A stretch of 64,000 nucleotides of DNA from Dichetophora obliterata (Eukaryota; Arthropoda; Insecta; Diptera; Sciomyzidae). Below are positions 59,968 through 64,000 of this stretch, in pieces. Numbering within the stretch: the first letter of the stretch is position 1; every line of letters begins with the position of its first letter. A model generated the notes under the pieces. It was given only the letters and a program-made list of their open reading frames with translations. It had not been told where the DNA came from and did not search any database. A program made the translations under genes and the position numbers. Location of the stretch: NCBI GenBank assembly GCA_963920525.1, contig OY986439.1, positions 3,033,001-3,097,000 on the forward strand, read 5' to 3'.

Positions 59968-60566
59968 CTAGCTGAAACCCGGCGCGTTGCTGCCTCGTCC
60001 CGTTTCCAAAAACCCATCAAATGTTAACATTGAACAAAGCATGTTTAAATTGTGGTTAAATACTAAATCTGTGCTACCTATAATTCCAAAGCTATTCGAT
60101 AAATCATAAAGTAACTTAATCATAAAAGCCATTACTTTTGATTGGAAAGAGATATTGGGGTAATTTTTTCACATAAATTATTTTTAAGACTTGAATTTTT
60201 TGTAAAAAATATAAAAACAACATTTTGGAAAAAATAAATTTCGCCAAAAAAATCAAAGGGTGTACCTTGTTGTTTTGATGACAAAAACATTAAAATAATT
60301 TTTGCGCTTATCTGGAAGAATTTTTGCAAATAAATGCTATGTCATATGAAAGTTAGTCAGATGTGCAATTTTTAATTGATTTCATTTTTACAACAAAAAC
60401 AATTTTTAAGTCATTTTTTGAGTAAAAAGTCAATATTTTGGACCTTTTTTGACATAATTATAAAACATAGTTTCACTGACTAAAAGGTACAGTTCAACCC
60501 ATTTTTGTAAAGTATATTTATTGAACTTTTGAACAAAAAAAATTTGAATCTTATATATAAAAATGG

Positions 60567-60633
60567 ATGTATGTATGTGGGTATGTGGGTATGTGGGTAT
60601 GTGGGTATGTGGGTATGTGGGTATGTGGGTATG
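60567..60633. repeat. TATGTGGG octamer microsatellite in the Helitron 5' end
   Basis: Eight consecutive units of GTATGTGG follow the TC start, giving the repetitive Gly-Met-Trp-Val-Cys frame that is not a gene. Confidence 0.9.
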
Positions 60634-61009
60634 TGGCTATATCACGTATAGACTCCAAAACCGCTGAACCGATCTTTATGAAATTTTCAGAGAAAATAAA
60701 GCCACATCTTGAGAGTGTTCCTGTGAGGTTTGGTAACGATTGGAGAAGGGGGCGTGGTACCTCCCATACAAGCCAAATTTGCTCCATCGATCACAAACCA
60801 AAAAAAGGATATATATCAGGCGGTTTCAATCGTAAAAAACTAAGATTTGGTAATTTTGTTCAGATGATTACTGTCGGTAACTGTACAAAAAATGGGCGTG
60901 GTCGTAAAATAAATACGCCCACTTTTTCGAAATCATGGCAATTCCAGAGTTCTATACACTTTTACAGTGAAACTTACTGTATAGGTGCTCCAAGAGGCGG
61001 TCACTATAT

Positions 61010-62090
61010 ATAAATGTTTTCACGCCCACTTTTACCGCCCACAAATCAATGTCTATATATATAAAAAGCAAAACGATGTGTGTCTGGCTGTGTGATGTCT
61101 ATAGACTCCAAAACTACTAAACCGATTGACCTGAAATTTTGGCAGCCGATTTGTTTCAGGTACGAGATGGTTGAGGGGAAAAATGTGCCACACCCCCCTT
61201 TTACCACCCCCAAATCAATAAAAATATTATATTTCAGTCAGTTTGGATCGTATAAGGCTAAAATTTTGTAATTTAGTATGTACGGTTACTGTCGATAACT
61301 GTACTTAAAATGGATTTCCACGCCCCCTTTTACCGCCCACAAAGAAATGAAAACGCTTTATTTCAGACGGTTTTGGTCGTATAAGACTTAAATTTGGTAC
61401 TTTGGTTTGTGTAGTTACTGGCAGTAACTGTACGAAAAATTGGTTTCCACGCCCACTTTTTGCGCCCACATATCAGTGTAAATACTATATTTTAAGCAGT
61501 TTTGGCCGTATGAGACTAACATGTGATAACTAAGTTTGTATGGTTACTTTCGGCAACTGTACTTAAAAGGGGCGTAATCGATATATAGCCACACCCACTT
61601 TTTGAGAAATCATTAAAATTTACTACTGGTCGATTGAGCTTAAATGTTGGCTTAGTTTGCACGGTTACTGTCAGCAACTGTACTAAAAATTGGTTTCCAC
61701 GCCCCCTTTTACCGCCCACAAACCAATGAAAACGTTTTATTTCAACGGTTTGGGTCGTATTAGACAAAAATTTTGTAATTTAGCTCATATGGTTACTCTC
61801 GGCAAGAGCACTAAAAATAGGCCTGTCCCACTTTAGTTAAACTGACTTATCGGGGGGTCAACGTAAAGTGAAGCAAAGTGCGCCAGGCTTTAGCTAAATT
61901 GAGCTAAAATTTTGGCAGTCGATTTGTTTCGTGTACGAGATGGTTTAAGGGAAATAATTTTGCCGCACCCCTTTTTACCGCTTACAAAACAACAAAAATT
62001 CTATATTTCAAACAGTTTCGATTGTATTTGACTAAAATTTGGCTATTTAATTCATATGGTTACTTTTGGTAGTTATACTGAAAATGGTGA
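61010..62090 (+). repeat. Tandem ~125-bp repeats inside the Helitron
   Basis: The unit contains CACGCCC(A/C)CTTTTACCGCCCACA, then TATTTCAG-CGGTTTTGGTCGTAT, then TTGTA-GGTTACTGTCGGCAACTGTAC-like sequence. Copies or partial copies can be seen near 61021, 61193, 61317, 61448, 61590, 61697 and 61965. They are diverged from one another, so the array is old relative to the insertion. Confidence 0.75.
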
Positions 62091-64000
62091 ATATTTTTGG
62101 CATTTCTTGACATTTTCGTATATGGCATTAAGGCGGTCTGGGGCCGAACAACTTCTGCCGAGGAATACAAGTCTTATGTAACCACCCTTGATGTAAACAC
62201 TAACTGCAAAAGCGGGTCGACCGATTTAAACGAAAATTTTAGGGTACTATGCCTGGCATCAAACAATGAAATCAATTAAAAATTGCACATCGGCGTTCCT
62301 TTCATATGACATAGCATTTATTTGCAAAAATTCTTCCAGCTAAGCGCAAAAATTATTTTACTGGTTTTGTCATCAAAACAACAAGGGTACCCTTTCTGAT
62401 TTTTTTCGCGATATTTATTTGTTCCAAAATGTTGTTTTAATATTTTTTACAAAAAGTCAAAAATAATTTATGTGAAAAATTACCCCAATATCTCTTTCCA
62501 ATCAAATTTACAACATTTGCTGCCAAAGCCTATATCTCAAATAATCAAAATTTATGATTAAAAATCTATTTTTTCATACAATTGACAATCTATAGTAATA
62601 AAAATAATTTTCTGTTTGTTTGTTTGTTTGGCCTTTATACAAATCTAAACGGCCCAACGGATTTTGCTCAAACTAGGTGCACATATTATATTTATTCCAA
62701 CTTAAAATGTTACATACTAATTTTTTGCCACGCCCCCTCCGAACTTTTCCAACTAACGGCAATTTTGTTATTATAATAATTTTTTATCGAAGTTTTTTGT
62801 TTTTAATTTAAAAAAATTTCTGTTATTTTGGCATCAAAAACACTCACATACACTCAAAATTGTAGAAATTTTCAGTACAACGACTTTTTCAAAAAACATC
62901 GTTACCAAAGAATGAGAAAAAAACGCCATGAAAATCAAAGTTTGGTCTTTGGATGCAAATATCTCTGCTGTCCATTAATATATTTGATTCAAATTTTTTT
63001 TGTTCAAAAGTTCAATAAATATACTTTACAAAAATGGGTTGAACTGTACCTTTTAGTCAGTGAAACTATGTTTTATAATTATGTCAAAAAAGGTCCAAAA
63101 TATTGACTTTTTACTCAAAAAATGACTTAAAAATTGTTTTTGTTGTAAAAATGAAATCAATTAAAAATTGCACATCTGACTAACTTTCATATGACATAGC
63201 ATTTATTTGCAAAAATTCTTCCAGATAAGCGCAAAAATTATTTTAATGTTTTTGTCATCAAAACAACAAGGTACACCCTTTGATTTTTTTGGCGAAATTT
63301 ATTTTTTCCAAAATGTTGTTTTTATATTTTTTACAAAAAATTCAAGTCTTAAAAATAATTTATGTGAAAAAATTACCCCAATATCTCTTTCCAATCAAAA
63401 GTAATGGCTTTTATGATTAAGTTACTTTATGATTTATCGAATAGCTTTGGAATTATAGGTAGCACAGATTTAGTATTTAACCACAATTTAAACATGCTTT
63501 GTTCAATGTTAACATTTGATGGGTTTTTGGAAACGGGACGAGGCAGCAACGCGCCGGGTTTCAGCTAGTCAAATATATTAATGGACAGCAGAGATATTTG
63601 CATCCAAAGACCAAACTTTGATTTTCATGGCGTTTTTTTCTCATTCTTTGGTAACGATGTTTTTTGAAAAAGTCGTTGTACTGAAAATTTCTACAATTTT
63701 GAGTGTATGTGAGTGTTTTTGATGCCAAAATAACAGAAATTTTTTTAAATTAAAAACAAAAAACTTCGATAAAAAATTATTATAATAACAAAATTGCCGT
63801 TAGTTGGAAAAGTTCGGAGGGGGCGTGGCAAAAAATTAGTATGTAACATTTTAAGTTGGAATAAATATAATATGTGCACCTAGTTTGAGCAAAATCCGTT
63901 GGGCCGTTTAGATTTGTATAAAGGCCAAACAAACAAACAAACAGAAAATTATTTTTATTACTATAGATTGTCAATTGTATGAAAAAATAGATTTTTAATC

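Larger units (their letters stand above)
60549..63568 (+). mobile_element. Inner Helitron (plus strand), ~3.02 kb, non-autonomous
   Basis: It starts with TC (TCTTATATATAAAAATGG) after A60548 and ends GGGTTTCAGCTAG before T63569, the A|T insertion site with TC...CTAG ends known for Helitrons, and no target duplication. The 5' region has a GTATGTGG run and then GACTCCAAAACCGCTGAACC, a phrase common in insect Helitron 5' regions as I remember them. Tandem ~125-bp units fill 61010-62090. A second TC-type start (TCTATAGTAATAAAAATAA) lies at 62589, and the 3' domain is present twice (62271-62535 and 63150-63411, roughly 90% alike). No open frame with a Rep or helicase motif exists. I see no strong hairpin before CTAG. 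Confidence 0.8.
59968..64000 (-). mobile_element. Outer Helitron (minus strand), split by an inner copy and running off the window
   Basis: The minus-strand 3' end is CTAG (plus-strand 59968-59971) preceded by GCGCCGGGTTTCAG and followed by T, as Helitrons require. The 581 bp at 59968-60548 reverse-complement to 62988-63568 with equal length. The 432 bp at 63569-64000 reverse-complement to 62556-62987, again with equal length. Removing 60549-63568 therefore rejoins one uninterrupted Helitron. Its 5' part lies beyond 64000. No Rep/helicase coding is seen, so it is non-autonomous. Confidence 0.82.

Noticed and set aside
60132..60329. Small frame with an identical twin at 63207-63404
   Set aside because: Identity is explained by the inverted Helitron copies; no domain, and the sequence is AT-rich.
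60567..61013. 148-residue plus-strand frame
   Set aside because: It begins in the GTATGTGG microsatellite and runs through Helitron non-coding sequence; no Rep or helicase motif.
62582..62776. Small frame with an identical twin at 63780-63974
   Set aside because: Again both lie in mirrored Helitron 5' sequence; not evidence of a gene.

Overview
The window looks like non-coding, transposon-packed DNA from a higher fly (Diptera: Brachycera). The clues are AT-rich sequence with many CA/TG and TTG microsatellites, jockey/I-like LINEs, a terminus matching hobo, a mariner-type element, and Helitron-like ends. The order and suborder are inference; I cannot name the species. I could not support any host protein-coding exon, tRNA, rRNA or CRISPR array. 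Nearly everything recognisable is mobile or tandemly repeated. Repeat comparisons were made by eye.

Layout. 1-12.6 kb is AT-rich filler. It holds a 5'-truncated LINE tail (1279-1605), a 180-bp tandem duplication (2025-2373), a hAT-transposase relic (3119-3665), a candidate DNA element (4114-4908) and a 1590-bp hobo-like foldback element with a perfect 8-bp target duplication (6280-7869). 12.6-28.3 kb is dominated by satellite DNA of one sequence family (TTTCAA, TTTTCA, TTTCTA, and an 11-mer), including an apparently uninterrupted 5.18-kb TTTCTA array. LINE A (minus strand) sits inside the satellite, LINE B (minus) sits inside LINE A, and a 323-bp miniature element sits inside the 3' UTR of B, giving a four-level nest. 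Both LINEs keep complete reverse-transcriptase catalytic motifs, but both lack their 5' ends.

28.3-34 kb is low-information non-coding DNA. 34-41.3 kb carries a degraded hAT element, the first copy of an interspersed repeat with an internal CCGATTACCG-type minisatellite, a decayed second copy of LINE B that itself holds a 112-bp perfect inverted-repeat element, and another candidate DNA element (40321-41275). 41.3-50.4 kb holds a foldback element with mirrored stop-poor arms (45052-46212), a frameshifted LINE relic (47500-48100) and a foldback-like repeat. 50.6-53 kb is the second copy of the interspersed repeat, interrupted by a mariner-type element with an internal deletion. 53-57 kb is non-coding with microsatellites. 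57-59.3 kb has three miniature elements. From 59968 to the window end lies a ~3.0-kb non-autonomous Helitron inserted, in inverted orientation, into another copy of its own family.

The genes here do not form a pathway. They are remnants or late-stage copies of independent mobile elements, and their nesting gives a relative insertion history.
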